Made by a program: the position numbers and the translations under genes
Assembly: GCA_033557465.1 (NCBI GenBank)
Contig: JAWIIG010000037.1
Span: forward strand, 248,001-312,000
Source: Ichthyophis bannanicus
Taxonomy: Eukaryota; Chordata; Amphibia; Gymnophiona; Ichthyophiidae
DNA: 64,000 bases
Direction of reading: 5' to 3'
Shown here: one piece after another, positions 21,343 through 33,470 of the stretch
Position numbering within the stretch: the first letter of the stretch is position 1
How the letters are laid out: every line of letters begins with the position of its first letter
Notes under the pieces: model-generated
Told to the model about the DNA's origin: nothing
The model's database searches: none
The model's input: only the letters and a program-made list of their open reading frames with translations

Positions 21343-21589
21343 AGCATAGTTACTCACCTGTAACAGGTGATCTCCGGGAACAGCAGGAATAAGTCTTCAC
21401 ATATGGGTTTCGTCAGCACCAACGATACCAATAGGAACGCTTTTGGAGCGTGCATCCACGCATGCGCGCTGCCTTCCCGCCTATTTACTTCAGTTGAGTT
21501 TAAAGCTGAGACCGAAGGAGAGAAGTAGATAAAAATAGAGTAAGAGAGAGAGAGACAAACAACTCCTAGGGGAGGCGGGTGGGTTGTGA

Positions 21590-21690
21590 AGACTTATTAC
21601 TGCTGTTCCCGGAGATCACCTGTTACAGGTGAGTAACTACGCTATCTCCAGGAACAAGCAGGAATGAGTCTTCACATATGGGGACTCCCA
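21590..21690. repeat. DIRS-3 internal complementary region
   Basis: The reverse complements of the left and right ends meet at 21643/21644. One substitution (ACTACGCT for ACTATGCT) distinguishes it from its own left end. Confidence 0.88.
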
Positions 21691-21798
21691 AGCTGAAAGA
21701 TGCCTAGGGAAGACCCAGCATGTTGCAAATCTATGTAAATGGGTCATGCTTCCCTTAGGGACCTCAGGCATCTAAGTGGATGGAGGGTAGGAGTTGAA

Positions 21799-23023
21799 CT
21801 AAGAATGGAAAAGGTGTTGCAGAACAACCTGACCAAATAAGGCATCCCGACGGGAGTCCTTGTCCAGACAATAATGGGCAGTGAAAGTATATACCCAAGT
21901 TGCTGCTTTGCAGATCTCCTCAATAGCTACCGAACGAAGATTAGCTGTTGAGGCTGCCATGGCTCTGACATTATGAGCTGTGACATGGCCTGCAAGAAGT
22001 ATTCCCTTACTTTGATATGTATAGGAAATACAATCTGCAATCCATTTAGAGAGGGTTCTTTTAGTGACAGGAAGTCCTAAATGGCTAGACTCTGGAATCA
22101 GCAGAGTCAAAAGCCACAAAAAGCTGAGAAGACTTTCTGTGAGGCTGGGTCCTTTGGAGATAAAAAGATAGAGCTCTTTTACAGTCCAAAGTATGAAGTT
22201 TTCTTTCCGCAGGGGAGGAATGAGGCCTAGGAAAGAAAACTGGAAGATAAACTGACTGGTTTAGATGAAAAGGTGAAACCACCTTTGAAAGAAAATGAGG
22301 ATGGGTCCTAAGGACCATCTTATCATGATGAAACCTTGTATAAGGCGGATCAGCCACTAAAGCCTGAAGTTCACTAATGCGTCTTGCAGAAGTGATGGCA
22401 ATTAGGAAAATGACTTTCCATGAAAGAAATTTTACATCCATAGTAGCCAAAGGCTCAAAAGGTGGCTCCATGAGTACACCGAGAACAAGGTTAAGATCCC
22501 ATGCCACTGGAGGTGGTTTAATGGGAGGTTTCGTTAGAAGAAGCCCTCTCATAAATCTAGAAATAAGTGGAGAGGAAATTGGCTGTCCATCTAAGAGCTT
22601 ATGAGATGCAGCAATAGCACTAAGATGGACTCTAATAGAATTGGTCTGAAGACCAGAAGCTGACAAATGAAGGAGATACTCTAGAAGAGAGTCTACTGGT
22701 ACCAAAGAGGGAGTAAGTCCTCTCTGAGAACACCAGGAAGAGAATCTTTTCGACTTAAAAGCGTAAGAGCATCTTGTGGAAGGCTTCCTGGAGGCCAGAA
22801 GAATGTCCTTCACTTGTTGAGAGAGGTCTAGATCCTGAGAGTCTAGGCCTTGAGTAACCAGGCCTTGAGTTGTAAGGACTGGGGACTGGGGTGCAGTAGA
22901 GATCCGTTCTCCTGGGACAGAAGATCTGGAGCACTCCCCTAACTCCAGAGGAATGGCTTGAGAGAGACGCAAGAGAAGAGGATACCATGTTTGCCTCAGC
23001 CAGGAAGGCACTATGAGTATCAT
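21799..23023 (-). pseudogene. DIRS-3 tyrosine recombinase (one frameshift, catalytic residues present)
   Basis: Two overlapping frames (22085-23023 and 21799-22119) make up the enzyme. It starts in overlap with the end of RT/RH. It has DILLASRKPSTRCSYAFKSK and LLEYLLHLSASGLQTNSIRV, the first catalytic Arg in ITSARRISELQAL (near 22400-22360), the His/Arg motif TAHNVRAMAAS (near 21985-21950) and the nucleophile Tyr in TFTAHYCLDKDSRRD (near 21885-21845). A frameshift near 22100 and a short in-frame loss before TFTAHY relative to DIRS-1 are the only lesions seen. Confidence 0.9.
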
Positions 23024-23241
23024 GCGTCCTTTGTCCCTCTGGAGCTTGAATAAAGTTTTGGGGATTAGAGGGATTGGTGGAAATGCATATAAGTAATCCT
23101 AACCCCAGTGGAGCAGGAATGCATCCCTGGTTTGACAGTTCTGTGTTGGAAGTCTGGAACAAAACCGGGGAAGTTTGGCATTCTGTGGACTTGCAAAGAG
23201 GTCTATGTCTGGTGTTCCCCAGACATGAAAAACTCGAGCAA
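22755..23241 (-). pseudogene. DIRS-3 RNase H C-terminal end
   Basis: The minus strand reads RVFHVWGTPDIDLFASPQNA (near 23228-23170), DAFLLHWG and ICISTNPSNPQNFIQAPE. This is the segment after RNase H in DIRS Pol, and it overlaps the start of the recombinase in another frame. It joins 31945 once the Tx1-type LINE is removed. Confidence 0.83.
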
Positions 23242-24415
23242 GATGGTAGGAGTGGAAATTTTGTTTATTAGACACAAGCAACAAAAAGACATACAAAAAG
23301 CAAAAACAGGCAACCCAAACAAGACCCATACCCCCCAAAACCCCCACCCACCCCGACATAGCACAAACAAGAAAACTGAACCCCCCCCATGACCCACCTC
23401 CCCAAACCCACCACCAAACCCAGCAACCAGCTCACGTGCCCACCCCCCCCAACAACAACCCACAGCAGTCCAAACACTGTCCATGTCCATCCCAACCCCC
23501 CACATAAGTCCAATGTCCATGTCCATCCCAACCCCCCCCTCCATTAGTCCAATGTTCATGTCAATGCCCAAAACTCCCCCCCCCCCCGACACCAACCCAC
23601 ACCAGTCCAGGCAATGTCCATTGGTCATGTCCCGTATGTCCAACGGTCTTGCAATCCCCCCCCCCCCCAGCATGCCCACAATACATAGTTCCCCGTCCCC
23701 ACCCCCTCCCCTCAGAGGGAGCAGCAGCTCCCCCCCCCCCAATCCCTGCCCCATCCCCATCCTCCCCACAAAGTAAACATATCAAAAGCAACAACTCCAC
23801 CCCCACCCCCCCAAACAAAAACATACAGGCAAATCCAGCCCTTCCCCAACAAAAACCCACCAAAACAAAACCAAAGATACAAACCAAAGAATAAACAGAA
23901 CCCAGTGCTGTCCTGCAACACCAGACAGCAGAGCGGGATGCACAAAGAAAAGGACACTGTTACACATACCAGAGACTGGGATATCCATCCCCCAAGGAGA
24001 GAGGGAGAGCGAACGAGTGGTCAAACCTCCTCAGAACTGCAGCAGCAACGCACTCACCCCCCCCCCCCCAGGAGAAAAACAACCCCAAATCCCTAACAAG
24101 GACAAAACCCCAGGGAACCCCACCCCCTCACACCCCCAACGGAAGAAAAACAACCCCACATCCCTGACAAGGACAAAAACCCCATGGGAACCCTCCCCTC
24201 ACGGGGGGCGGAGGGTGAGGTGACGCCACAGACGCTCCCAACGATGGGCCTCCACCACCCGCCTTTCGCGTTGCGCCATGCTGGACACTTCCTCCAAAAT
24301 GTCCCGCACCACCTCGTCGAGGGGCAGGACCAACCCCCGGGCCGAGACATGACAGCGCGCTTGCCACAGGTGGTAGCGCACTACAGCTGTGACGAGGTAG
24401 AGGGTCCCGGAGTCC
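23242..24415 (-). other. Tx1-type LINE 3' UTR, G-rich on the sense strand
   Basis: On the plus strand this region is full of C runs (seven or more at 23387-23393, 23579-23587, 23657-23668, 23731-23740 and 24058-24069), so the LINE sense strand carries many G runs. Tandem variants of CAATGTCCATGTCCATCCCA occur at 23470-23560. The sense strand ends with AATAAACAAAATTTCC near 23250. G-rich tracts in 3' UTRs are also known from mammalian L1. Confidence 0.75.
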
Positions 24416-24419
24416 TGCC

Positions 24420-27400
24420 TTAGAGGAAAGGACCAGCCCCGTACACCCACTCTGCATACGTAAGGAGGGAAAGGTCACGCAGGTGAAGAGCAGCGGACAC
24501 CAACTGGCAGGCCTCCACATTAAAGGGGCACTGCCGGAGGAAATGGTCCATGGTCTCCGTCTGCCCTTCACACCCTGCCCTCGGACAGACCCGCTCGGCC
24601 TGTGACCTGTACTTGAGGTTGTCCCTCACGTACAAACGCCCGTGGAAAGACAACCAGGCCACATCCCGAACCTTCTTCGGCAGTCGAGGGGAGTTCAACT
24701 GCCGAAGGCCCCACTGCATCACATCCGCTGGACAGTCCCGCAGGGCCCACCGTGGTTGAAAGTGGGAGGTGAGTACCATCCGGTACAATCCTTTCCGCCC
24801 CAAGGACTGGGCGAGCGGGTCGGTCACCCCCCACCGCCGAATGAGCCCCACCATCGCAAAAACGTACGATGGGGCCTGTTCCCCGCTCCGACGCACACGT
24901 GGGACCGAGGACGCCCCCTCCCACTGCTCCCAGAAGCGGGAGAACCACCCCCGATAGGAGGCCACCCACCAAACCCCACCCCCTTCCCGCATCCTACCCA
25001 AGTGAAACGCCATAGACAATACTGACAGGAAGACAAGGGGGTGCAACATACCTAAACCGCCCTGTGCCCGATCCAGGCAAACGATGTTGCGCTGGACAGG
25101 GTTCAGGCGGTTACCCCACAGAAAACAGAAAAAGACAGCACTGACAGATGCCTGACGGGACGACGGAAGAACGAAGACCGTGGCCACGTGCAGAAAAAGG
25201 GGAAGCAGAAACGTTCCGAGGAGTTTGATCTTCTCCTCGAACGTACACCTCCACCCCCTCCACCGCAGCACCCGACACGTGCAGTCTCAAGACAACGATC
25301 CCAATTGGACTCCGCACAGTCCTCCGACCCGAAGACGAGGCCCAAAACGCGGACCTTCCCCACGGGAGGAGGAAAGGGGGCGCAGGAAGGCGAGAAGCCT
25401 CCGAGGGGCCCAACCACAGCGTCTGGCACTTTCTGTGGTTGACAACAGAGTGGGCTACCTCCGAGTACTCCTCCACGGCCTCCTGCAGGGCCTCTACCCC
25501 TTCAGTGCCGTCCACGTAAACTGAGATGTCGTCAGCGTAGGCAACGACAGTCACCGGGGGCGCACCAGGCGCCTCCAGGCCCCGCAACTCACCTGAGGAC
25601 AATCTCCGGAGGAAGGGGTCGAGGGAGAAGACATACAGCAGGGGGCTCAAAGGGCACCCCTGCCGCACCCCCGAGGCGACACAAAACGGCCGTCCGAGCC
25701 ACCCGTTAATAAACGGGAAGCTCACCCCCCCTCGGTACAGCGCCTGCAAGACGAAGAGGAAACCTGCGGGGAGGCCGAAGTGCTGGAGCACCACCCACAG
25801 TTACCGGTGACTGACCCGATCAAAGGCTTTAGACTGGTCCAAGGAGACCAACCAATGGTCCTGTTGGAGGGACCGGCCTCTCTCCACCACCTCCCGGACT
25901 GTGGCGACAGCGTCCAGAACCCCTCTCCCCCGAACGGAACAATACTGGGAAGGGGACAGCAAAACGCCCGACACCTCCACCAGTCGGTTGGCCAAACACT
26001 TGGCCAGAATCTTCCGGTCCGCGTTCAAAAGAGAGAGCGGCCGCCAAAAGTCCAAGGAGCTATCGTCCTTCCCCTTGGAGAGCAGCAGCAGGATAGACTC
26101 GCGAAATGACCGCGGGAGAAACCCCGTGTCCATGATCTCCTGAAATAGGGAGGTCAGGAAGGGGGCCAGCTGGGAGATGAAAGTGCGATAGAACTCCACT
26201 GGGAGTCCATCACGCCCAGGCACCTTCCCCAATGGCATGGCACGAATCGCCCTCTCCACCTCCACCTGCTGAATCGGAGCAGCGAGTGCATCAACCTGTG
26301 CCTGGACCACAGCCGAATACACCGGGGGAAGGCCCAGGTACTCTCGGATATGGGTGAGGTCCACAGGGCGATCCCCAAACAGGTCCGAGAAGTATTCCCC
26401 CACCATCCGCAAAAGGTCCTCCTGGGAGGTATGAAGGGTACCGTCCTCGCCCCGCAGGGCCATGACCTCCCGACACCGAACCCTCTCCCTGCAAGTCAGG
26501 AAAGGGTCTGGAGTGGCGACCCCACCGGCTGCCCCCTCGAAGCATAGGGAGGCATGGCGATCATAAAGCAGGCCACGGAGCTGGACTCGCACCTCTTCCA
26601 CCTCCTCCCGCGCTGCCCCTCGGGATACCAAACGATCCAGCGACCTCCGGAGGACAGTGTAAGTGAGGTAGCGGGATCGAGCCATGGAGGTACCCCGGGA
26701 ACGGAAGAGTTGGCGGGCACGCGTTTTCACCTCATCCCACCAAGCGCCACGGGAAGGAAAAACACTCAACAGGGTCTCCTGGTCTGCGAGAAAGGCCAAG
26801 AACTCCTGGACCACCTCTGATGTTGCCAACAACTGCACATTCAGTCGCCACAGGCCAGGACCCCTGCTGAGCTCCTCGTGGTTAGCCAGGAAGGACACGG
26901 AGAGGACGCGGTGGTCCGAAAAGTCAACCGCCTGCATCTGCGGAGGGGAACACTCCACCCGGGCACTCACATATATCCGATCGATATGACTCCTACAGGT
27001 CCCATGGTAATAGGTGAAACCCGGCGACCGTGGAAAGGCCCGGTGGAAGACATCCACTAGGTCAGCCGTCCGGGTCATCTCGGCCAAAAAGAGGCCCTCG
27101 TAACTGGGTGGGCAACGCTCCCCCCCTCGGTCCTGCAACAGGGTGGTGGTGTTGAAATCCCTGGCGAGGACCATCAAACGGGAGGTGTGTAAGTAGGGGC
27201 GGATGACCCGAAACAGGGTCTTCCGCGCCAACTTAGACTGGGGGCCGTAGACCACCACGAAACGAAACCGATGGGGCCTGCAGTAGCCGTCTAAGAGCAA
27301 ACACCGGCCCTGCTCCAGTTCCCACACATACTGCACCTGAAATCGGTGAGACGTGAACAAAACCGCCACTCCTGCGTAGGGCTGGGCCGCAAGTGACCAG

Positions 27401-27591
27401 TACGAAGGACCCCGCCTCCACTCCCGCTTCGCCCGATGAAGGCTAGCGAGCGAGGTGAGCCTGGTCTCCTGCAAGAAGATGACATCCAGCCCACTCGTGG
27501 AAAGAAAATTATAGGCCGTAGCCCGCGCCTGGTCTGTCAAAATGCTGGCCACATTGATAGTGGCGCACGAGAACGCAGGAGTGCACGCCAT
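24420..27591 (-). pseudogene. Tx1-type LINE ORF2: endonuclease plus reverse transcriptase
   Basis: Met 27591 opens the endonuclease (INVASI, IFLQETRL, YAGVAVLF, VVYGPQSK, SHIDRIYVS, VDFSDHRVLSV). The usual GDFN motif reads ARDFN. RT follows with LGKVPGRDGLPVEFYR, WRPLSLLNADRKILAKCLAN, SLDQSKAFDRVSHR, GVRQGCPLSPLLYVF and active site VAYADDISVY (near 25535-25506). One Tyr-to-stop change (TAA at 25801-25803) interrupts the frame, and frame changes near 25400 and 25270 lead to the C-terminus (24420-25271). That part has the L1-type zinc motif CPRAGCEGQTETMDHFLRQC. The enzyme nicks target DNA and primes reverse transcription. Confidence 0.9.
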
Positions 27592-27593
27592 GC

Positions 27594-29375
27594 CTATTTC
27601 GTGTGCAGTGACCCTTTCCTCCTCTTCTCACCAACCCCTGGATCCCCAGAATCCCGCTTGCAGGACAAGCCCGCGAGCTGGAGCAACTCCTTGTGGTCCA
27701 CGTTGACCACCTCGAGGATCTCCTCCTCCTCCCGCTCGACCCTGTCACCCCAGGAGGTGCTGGTGCCCCCGGGACCACCAGGCAAAGCTGTCGCAGGGGC
27801 TAACCCAGCCCCCATGGGGCGAGGGGGCACAGACAGATCAGGGGTCGGAGGAATGATCTCCTCCGTGGGGTCCACCACCAGTGCTGCCCCCCCCTCCCCG
27901 GACAGAGACTGAGACAACGGAACAGTGCCCACCCCCGCGGGGGAGGCTGGGACGGCCGGGTCAGCAGGGGGCTCCTGCAAAGGCCCAGCACCCAACCGCG
28001 GGGGCAAAAGCCCGTCCTCCCTCACCTGTCGGGCGCCAGTATCCACACTGATTGGAGGACCCTGACCGGGGCGCGCCTTCGGTATTTTCGGAGGCCGCCG
28101 CTGAGGAAGAGGGACCGCCCCCACCGCTAACCGCTCCGAGCGCCGCACAGGAGGCAAGCCCTCATCCGCAAGCCCTCATCCGCCTCAGCCGCATCAGCAG
28201 CCAAAAAGATGAAACGGTTGATGTCCAACACGAGCTCTTCATCCGGCAATGGGGATGTCTCCCGTTTCTTCCTTTTGGACTTGCCACCCTTAGAAGGGAC
28301 AGTGGTCCATTCCTGAGGTGGCACCACCCGCGACCCACTATCCTGCCGTGAAACAGCAACCTCCACCACATCAACCCTCTCCTCCTTCCTACCCAAATCC
28401 CCTCCCCCTGGTGGCTCCCTCGGTTCAATGGACTCCTCCATCCTAGGGCCCCCAGACTCCTCCTGAGGGAGAGGGTCCTCCACAACCTCCTCCCGCACAG
28501 GAGCCCGAGGTGGGGCGACGGCATCCCCCCCCGGTCCATTGTGTGATGCGGAGGGGCAGCGGGCAAAGGGGTGGCCCAACTCCCCGCAAAGGTTACACCG
28601 AATAAGCAAACACCCGGCCGAGGCATGACCCCGTCCACCACAACGGGTGCAGACCTGCTCGGGACAGTTCATGCTCAGATGACGAAATGAGCCACAGCGG
28701 TGACACTCGCGGGGTTGCCCGGGGTAATAGCACAAGATGCGATCCCGACCGAGGAAACCGGCCGAGGGCACGTGCTGCACCACGTTTCCCACCTCACGCA
28801 AACGGATCCTACCTTTCCACGACCCGTCCCACACCCCTAGGGGCCCAGCGCCCTTAACCAGGGGTGCGAGGAGCACCGCATGGCGCGACAACCAAAACTG
28901 GATGTCCTGCCCTGGGAGCGACTCATTCCGGGACAGGATGGTCACAGGTACCGTCCCCTGGCGAGAGATAGGCACAACACGAAAGTCAGCCCACCCGCCC
29001 TGCCCCCTCTGCTGCTGGTATCGGTCCCAGAAAATCTCCAGCCCCCGTCTCAGCATGAAACTAACATCATATTCAATGGTGTTGTTCATGTGGATGAAGG
29101 CGTAGAGATCTCCCGGGAGAAACCCCAGCCCAAGGACCAACCTCAAGACCTGTTCCCTGGCTGGAGGGGGCCCCCCACCGGATCTGCGCCACATTGCGCC
29201 GTCGGACCTCACCCCCTACCCCTCGGAACCCTCCCCCACCTCCTCCCCCTCCTGCGGGACCATTCCCTTGGGAAACCCCCCTCCCCCCAGCCCCACCTGA
29301 CGTGCCCGGAGTGGTGCCGGACCCCCTCAGAGCCTCTGCAAAAGTACGGGGGGGAACTGACCCCCCAACTCCCAT
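27594..29375 (-). pseudogene. Tx1-type LINE ORF1 with three CCHC zinc knuckles
   Basis: The frame begins near 29375 (MGVGGSVPPRTFAEALRG) and shifts near 29100-29210. It then carries LGFLPGDLYAFIHMNNTIEY, EVGNVVQHVPSAGFLGRDRI and three perfect C-x2-C-x4-H-x4-C knuckles (CHRCGSFRHLSMNC, CTRCGGRGHASAGC, CNLCGELGHPFARC; about 28705-28555). A 14-bp tandem duplication (AAGCCCTCATCCGC, 28154-28181) shifts the frame, and the C-terminal part resumes to 27594. ORF1 proteins bind element RNA. The knuckles point to single-strand nucleic-acid binding. Confidence 0.87.
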
Positions 29376-29420
29376 CCCCTGCTCTCCTCTCGCCTCTCCT
29401 GCATCTACCTGCGAGGGACC

Positions 29421-31860
29421 CTACTGCTGGTCTGCAGGATCCGCGGCCACCTCACAGGGGGCGACCAAATCTTGCTGCTGCCTAAAGGCAGCAAAAGCCC
29501 CTTGAGGGCCGTCCGGGGTCTCTAAAGCCAACTTGATGGCGTTACAGACCTGGTTCTCGGTGACACCCAGAGGACCAGAGAGCCCCCCCGTACCCCCGCC
29601 CTGTGCTCCAAATCCATCACAGAGCTCCTGTGTTTCCGCCACCACTACCGGGGACAGACACTGCTCCCCCCCAGTCCCGGGATCCATGGGGACCACCCCA
29701 TCCCCCAGCTCCACCGACAGCAGACCCTTCCCCCCATCAGAACCAACCAGTACCTCCGCTCCTACTGGTAGACCAGTCATCCGCTCCCCCTCCCTCTCCC
29801 CTCCAGCTCCCAGAGCACCCTGCAGTTCCCCACGGACGGCAGACACTGAGGACGCCAATCCCTCAACTAACCCAGCATCCGCTACCCCCTGTAGGGTTAC
29901 CGGCAATAAAGCAGGACCGTCCCGAGACAGCAGGGCGGATCCCCCCAAAACCAATCCCCCCAAACCTCCGCCCCCCTGCCCCCCGTCCCCCCCAGGTCCT
30001 ACCTTATTGCCGGTGCCAGACGTGGCACAGGGGTCAGGAACATCCTGGCCGGCAGCCAGAGCTCCAGCAGCAAGGGCGGACGCCCCCCTGCGAGCCAGGC
30101 CTCCCTCGGCCACACCACCAAAAAACGGACAGGCAGCTGCGCATCCCGCTCCTCTGACCCAGGCCGCAGAGACAGCTGACCGGCAATCTTCCGGCCCCCC
30201 CGGGGGCTGCAGAAAAGGAATAGTAGCCCCTACCCTGCTCCTTCCCCCCTCCAGCACCCTTCCGGCGCCAGACAGCCACCTCAGAGAACACTTGGCGGCC
30301 ATCCTGTAGCCGTCTGGGAGCCGGAAGGGCAGCCACAACAGGGGAATCCTGCCTACCAGCCACCCCCCCACCAAACACCTGCACCGGGACTACAGCAGGT
30401 GCTGGAACCGAAGGATCCACATGTACATCAGCCACGGGACCCACAGACCCCCGACGCTGCAAACCCGGAAGCAGATCAGAAGAGGCAGCCATCCAAGGAC
30501 CGTCCAGCGACAACACTTGTTTGGAGAACAGCAAACAGTCCTCCACGGATCCTCTGCCATGTGCCGGCATCAGGGCAGAAACAGACCCACGGCGATGTGT
30601 AGACTTCCGGGAAGACCCGGAAGTGACGCTATCTAGCCGGCGGCGGCCATCTTGGGATTCCAGGCGACCCAGGGAAAGCCCTGCCAACCCCTCCTCCTGC
30701 GGGGCAATTCCAGCACTGTGAGGGACGGCAGACCGAGAACCTTGGCGGCCATCTTGACGACGTCCCCCAACAGACCCGGATGGCGAAAACTCCGTCGCTG
30801 GAACAGGAACAGCTGCACGGATCTGCCGTTCACCTCCCCTGCCGTCGGCACAGGAAATCAGCAGCTCTTCTGGAGGAAACGGCACAGCGGCCATCACCGG
30901 CTCCCGCAGATCTCGACGGACCGTGGCTCCGCCCCCAAACATCCCGGCAGCACCAACCACCGAGAAAACCGGAGTTTCTTCGGGTACTGTATTGCCAGCA
31001 CCTACGGAAGTCCTCTTCAACTGTCCAGAAACAGCGGTCTCCGGCAGGTAAGAACAGCTAGTGTCAGGGGCATGTAAGAAGGGTAGTTGTCGGCTCCCCA
31101 ATTCACCCCGGAAGGGTAAGGGTAGTGCAAAGGACCTTGGCAGATCAACCAGCCGTCTCACCCCCGGGGGCCCCCCCTGAACTGCACCCTGGGTTGCCCA
31201 ACGATCATAGTGTTGATATATTTCCGTGAGGGACCCACAACCCTGGGTTTTCAAAGAGGCAATCTGATTACACCGGTCTCTCAGGGCCCGCTTCACCCCC
31301 TTTCTATAGGTCTTATAGGCCACCCATTCCTCACCGGGAACGGTGGCCTGCAGGCTCTCCAGGTGGGAGAGCTGGGCTTGCAGCTGGGACGCCTCCTCCT
31401 GGAGACCCCGAAGCCGCCGCACCACCGCCACGATCTCATCTGGGGCCCTAGCTGGCTGCTGGAAGGAAGGCAGGCCCGACCCTCCGTTCTCATCCTCACT
31501 GGAGGAGGTAGAGGCCTCCTCCAGGACCCGAGGCGGAGGGGGGAACCCACCTCCTCCAGTACTGTACGTCACAGTCCTCCAGGGTCTCCCCAGGGCCTCT
31601 CCCTGCTTCCACCCAGCCTCCACACCCTGCCTGGGAAGGAGACAGGAGCCTCCTCCCTGGGGTAGCGGGCCCAAACCTCCATACCTGTGGGTCCCTCTTC
31701 TCTGGCCAGGTGCAGTCCTACCTGGGGAGTCCCCCTCCTGGGGCACCGGCTGCACCAGGTTGCCTTCCTCCCCATCCGGTGGCAGCAAAGGAGGCCCACC
31801 AGGCTTGGTAGGCCTCAGGGCCTGGGCCTCTCCCGCTGGAGGTGGCCCAGGATCCGTCAT
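29421..31860 (-). CDS. Long N-terminal ORF of the Tx1-type LINE, function unknown
   Basis: Only 78 bases from the LINE 5' end, Met 31860 opens a 608-codon frame ending at 30034. An overlapping frame (29421-30374) could extend it toward ORF1 by a frameshift. Residues about 140-215 look like a coiled coil with a charged helix (VVRRLRGLQEEASQLQAQLS, then KTYRKGVKRALRDRC). The rest is Gly/Pro/Arg-rich low complexity. I recognise no domain. It may be the N-terminal part of ORF1 split by an indel, or a separate upstream ORF. The GC-rich composition makes long open frames likelier by chance, so coding status is uncertain. Confidence 0.5.
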
Positions 31861-31944
31861 CCAGGCTCAGGCAAACGGCTAAGCTCCGCCCCCTAGCAGG
31901 AGCTCTGCAGGATAGGTCCTCACACCTTGACTGCTCAGGAGCAA

Positions 31945-33470
31945 CTGAGTGGAGTGACCACTCGTGTGGCAGGAGTACTCGACTGAGTCGGTCTGCCCAA
32001 ACATTTTGAACGCCTGGAAGATAGACTGCCAGCAGATGAATCTGATGCTCTCTGGCAAAGGCCCATAGTCGCAGAGCTTCGTTGCATAATTGCAGAGAGC
32101 CTGTTCCGCCTTGTTTGTTTAGGTAAAACATGGCTACTTGATTGTCTGTCTGCACCAGAACTGTTTTGTTTGTGAACTGGATGCAAAAGACTTGAATAGC
32201 ATTGAAGATGGCTCTGAATTCTAGGAGGTTTAAATGAAGAAGAGCCTCTTGTGAAGACCAAGGCCCTGTGTTGACAGATTGCCCAAGTGGGCTCCCCAAC
32301 CCATCTTGGAGGCATCTGTTGTTAGAATAGCCTGAGGTGGTGGTTGCTGGAAAGGAGAGCCTATTAAAAGGTTTTCCAGAGGCTGCCACCAACAGAGAGA
32401 CAGAATCAGGCGTGTGGTAACTCTGATTTTGTCTGACAGGCTTCCTGAGGCCTGGGACCATTGGGAAGCTAAGGTCCACTGGGCCGCTCTCATGTGAAGA
32501 TGAGCGTAAGGTATTACATGGACTGTGGATGCCATGTGTCCTAGCAGACGAAGCATCTGTCGAGCAGTGAGGAAAGTTTACAGTACTGCTTGAGATGTTA
32601 GCTCGATGATACGCAGACAGCGTGGTTGGGGCAGAAAAGCCCTTGCAAGCTGTGTGTCCAAGTGAGCCCCTATGAACTCAGGGATTGAGATGGGGTGAGC
32701 TGGGACTTTGGAAGATTTATGACCCATCCCAAATACTGGAATATTTGTTTTGCTCGAAATAGGGCCTGATGAGCTTCTTGAGCTGACTGTGCCCGGATGA
32801 GCCAGTTGTCCAAGTAAGGGAAGACAAAAATTCCCAGGGTCCTCATGAATGCTGCTACTACTGCCATGCATTTTATGAAGACCCTTGGAGCAGAAGCCAG
32901 CCCAAAGGGAAGGGCTCTGTATTGGAAATGTCTTCCCTGGACTAGAAACCAAAGGAATTTCCTGTGCTCTGCATGAATAAGGATATGCATGTAGGCGTCT
33001 TTTAAATCTAGAGAACATAGCCAATCTTGCCTGTGAAGGTATGGCAGAAGAGAGCCGAGGGAAACCATTTTGAACTTCTCTTGGACTAGATATTTGTTCA
33101 GCTCTCTGAGATCTAGGATAGGTCTTAAATCCCGTGTCTTTTTTGAAATGAGAAAATAGGGGGAATAAAATCCTGTACCTTGTTGGCATAGAGGAACCTC
33201 TTCTATAGCTCCTTGAGCTAGAAGAGTGGAGATCTCTTGTAGCAAGAGGTCTATGCCTAGAGGTTGAGAGTTGAACTGTTTTACTAGAGTGGGTGGTGGC
33301 AAGCTGAGGAAACGAAGCTTGTATCCCAGACTCACTATGGACAGAGTCCATGCTTCTGATGTGATTTGTTACCATCTTTTGGCAAAATGGGAGATACGGC
33401 CTGGAATATTTATAGGTTCTGGGCCTAACACAGGACGAATGATTAAGTTCTCTAGACAAACGTCAAAAAC
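31945..33470 (-). pseudogene. DIRS-3 reverse transcriptase/RNase H (broken; YLDN active site)
   Basis: The RT starts in LRFLSLPPPTLVKQFNSQ (near 33320), then LLAQGAIEEVPLCQQGTGFY, LRPILDLRELNKYLVQEKF, LDLKDAYMHILIHAEHRKFL and RALPFGLASAPRVFIKCMAV (near 32915). The active-site motif reads FVFPYLDNWLIRAQ (near 32825-32790), with Asn replacing the second catalytic Asp of YLDD. RNase H carries GWGAHLGNLSTQG and VLVQTDNQVAMFYLNKQ (near 32160-32110), then VWADRLSRVLLPHEWSLHSVA to 31945. Frame changes near 32670 and 32500 break it. Confidence 0.88.

Larger units (their letters stand above)
23242..31938 (-). mobile_element. Tx1-type LINE, apparently full length, inserted in DIRS-3
   Basis: An 8.7-kb minus-strand element flanked by GAGCAA (23236-23241 and 31939-31944). 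Minus-strand order is a short 5' leader, a long N-terminal ORF from 31860, an ORF1 with three CCHC zinc knuckles (about 29375-27594), an ORF2 with apurinic-type endonuclease and RT (27591-24420), and a long C-rich 3' UTR (G-rich in the sense strand). The L1-like zinc motif after RT and the knuckle-rich ORF1 are features of the Tx1 clade, known from Xenopus. Frames are damaged by few lesions, so the insertion is fairly young. Confidence 0.88.

Noticed and set aside
23203..23957. Gly/Trp-rich and Pro-rich frames in the LINE 3' UTR
   Set aside because: They result from C/G runs and tandem simple sequence. No conserved motif was seen, and the region lies downstream of ORF2.
29533..30309. 258-codon Pro/Ser-rich plus-strand frame
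   Set aside because: It is antisense to the LINE N-terminal ORF in very GC-rich sequence, where long frames arise by chance, and it has no domain.
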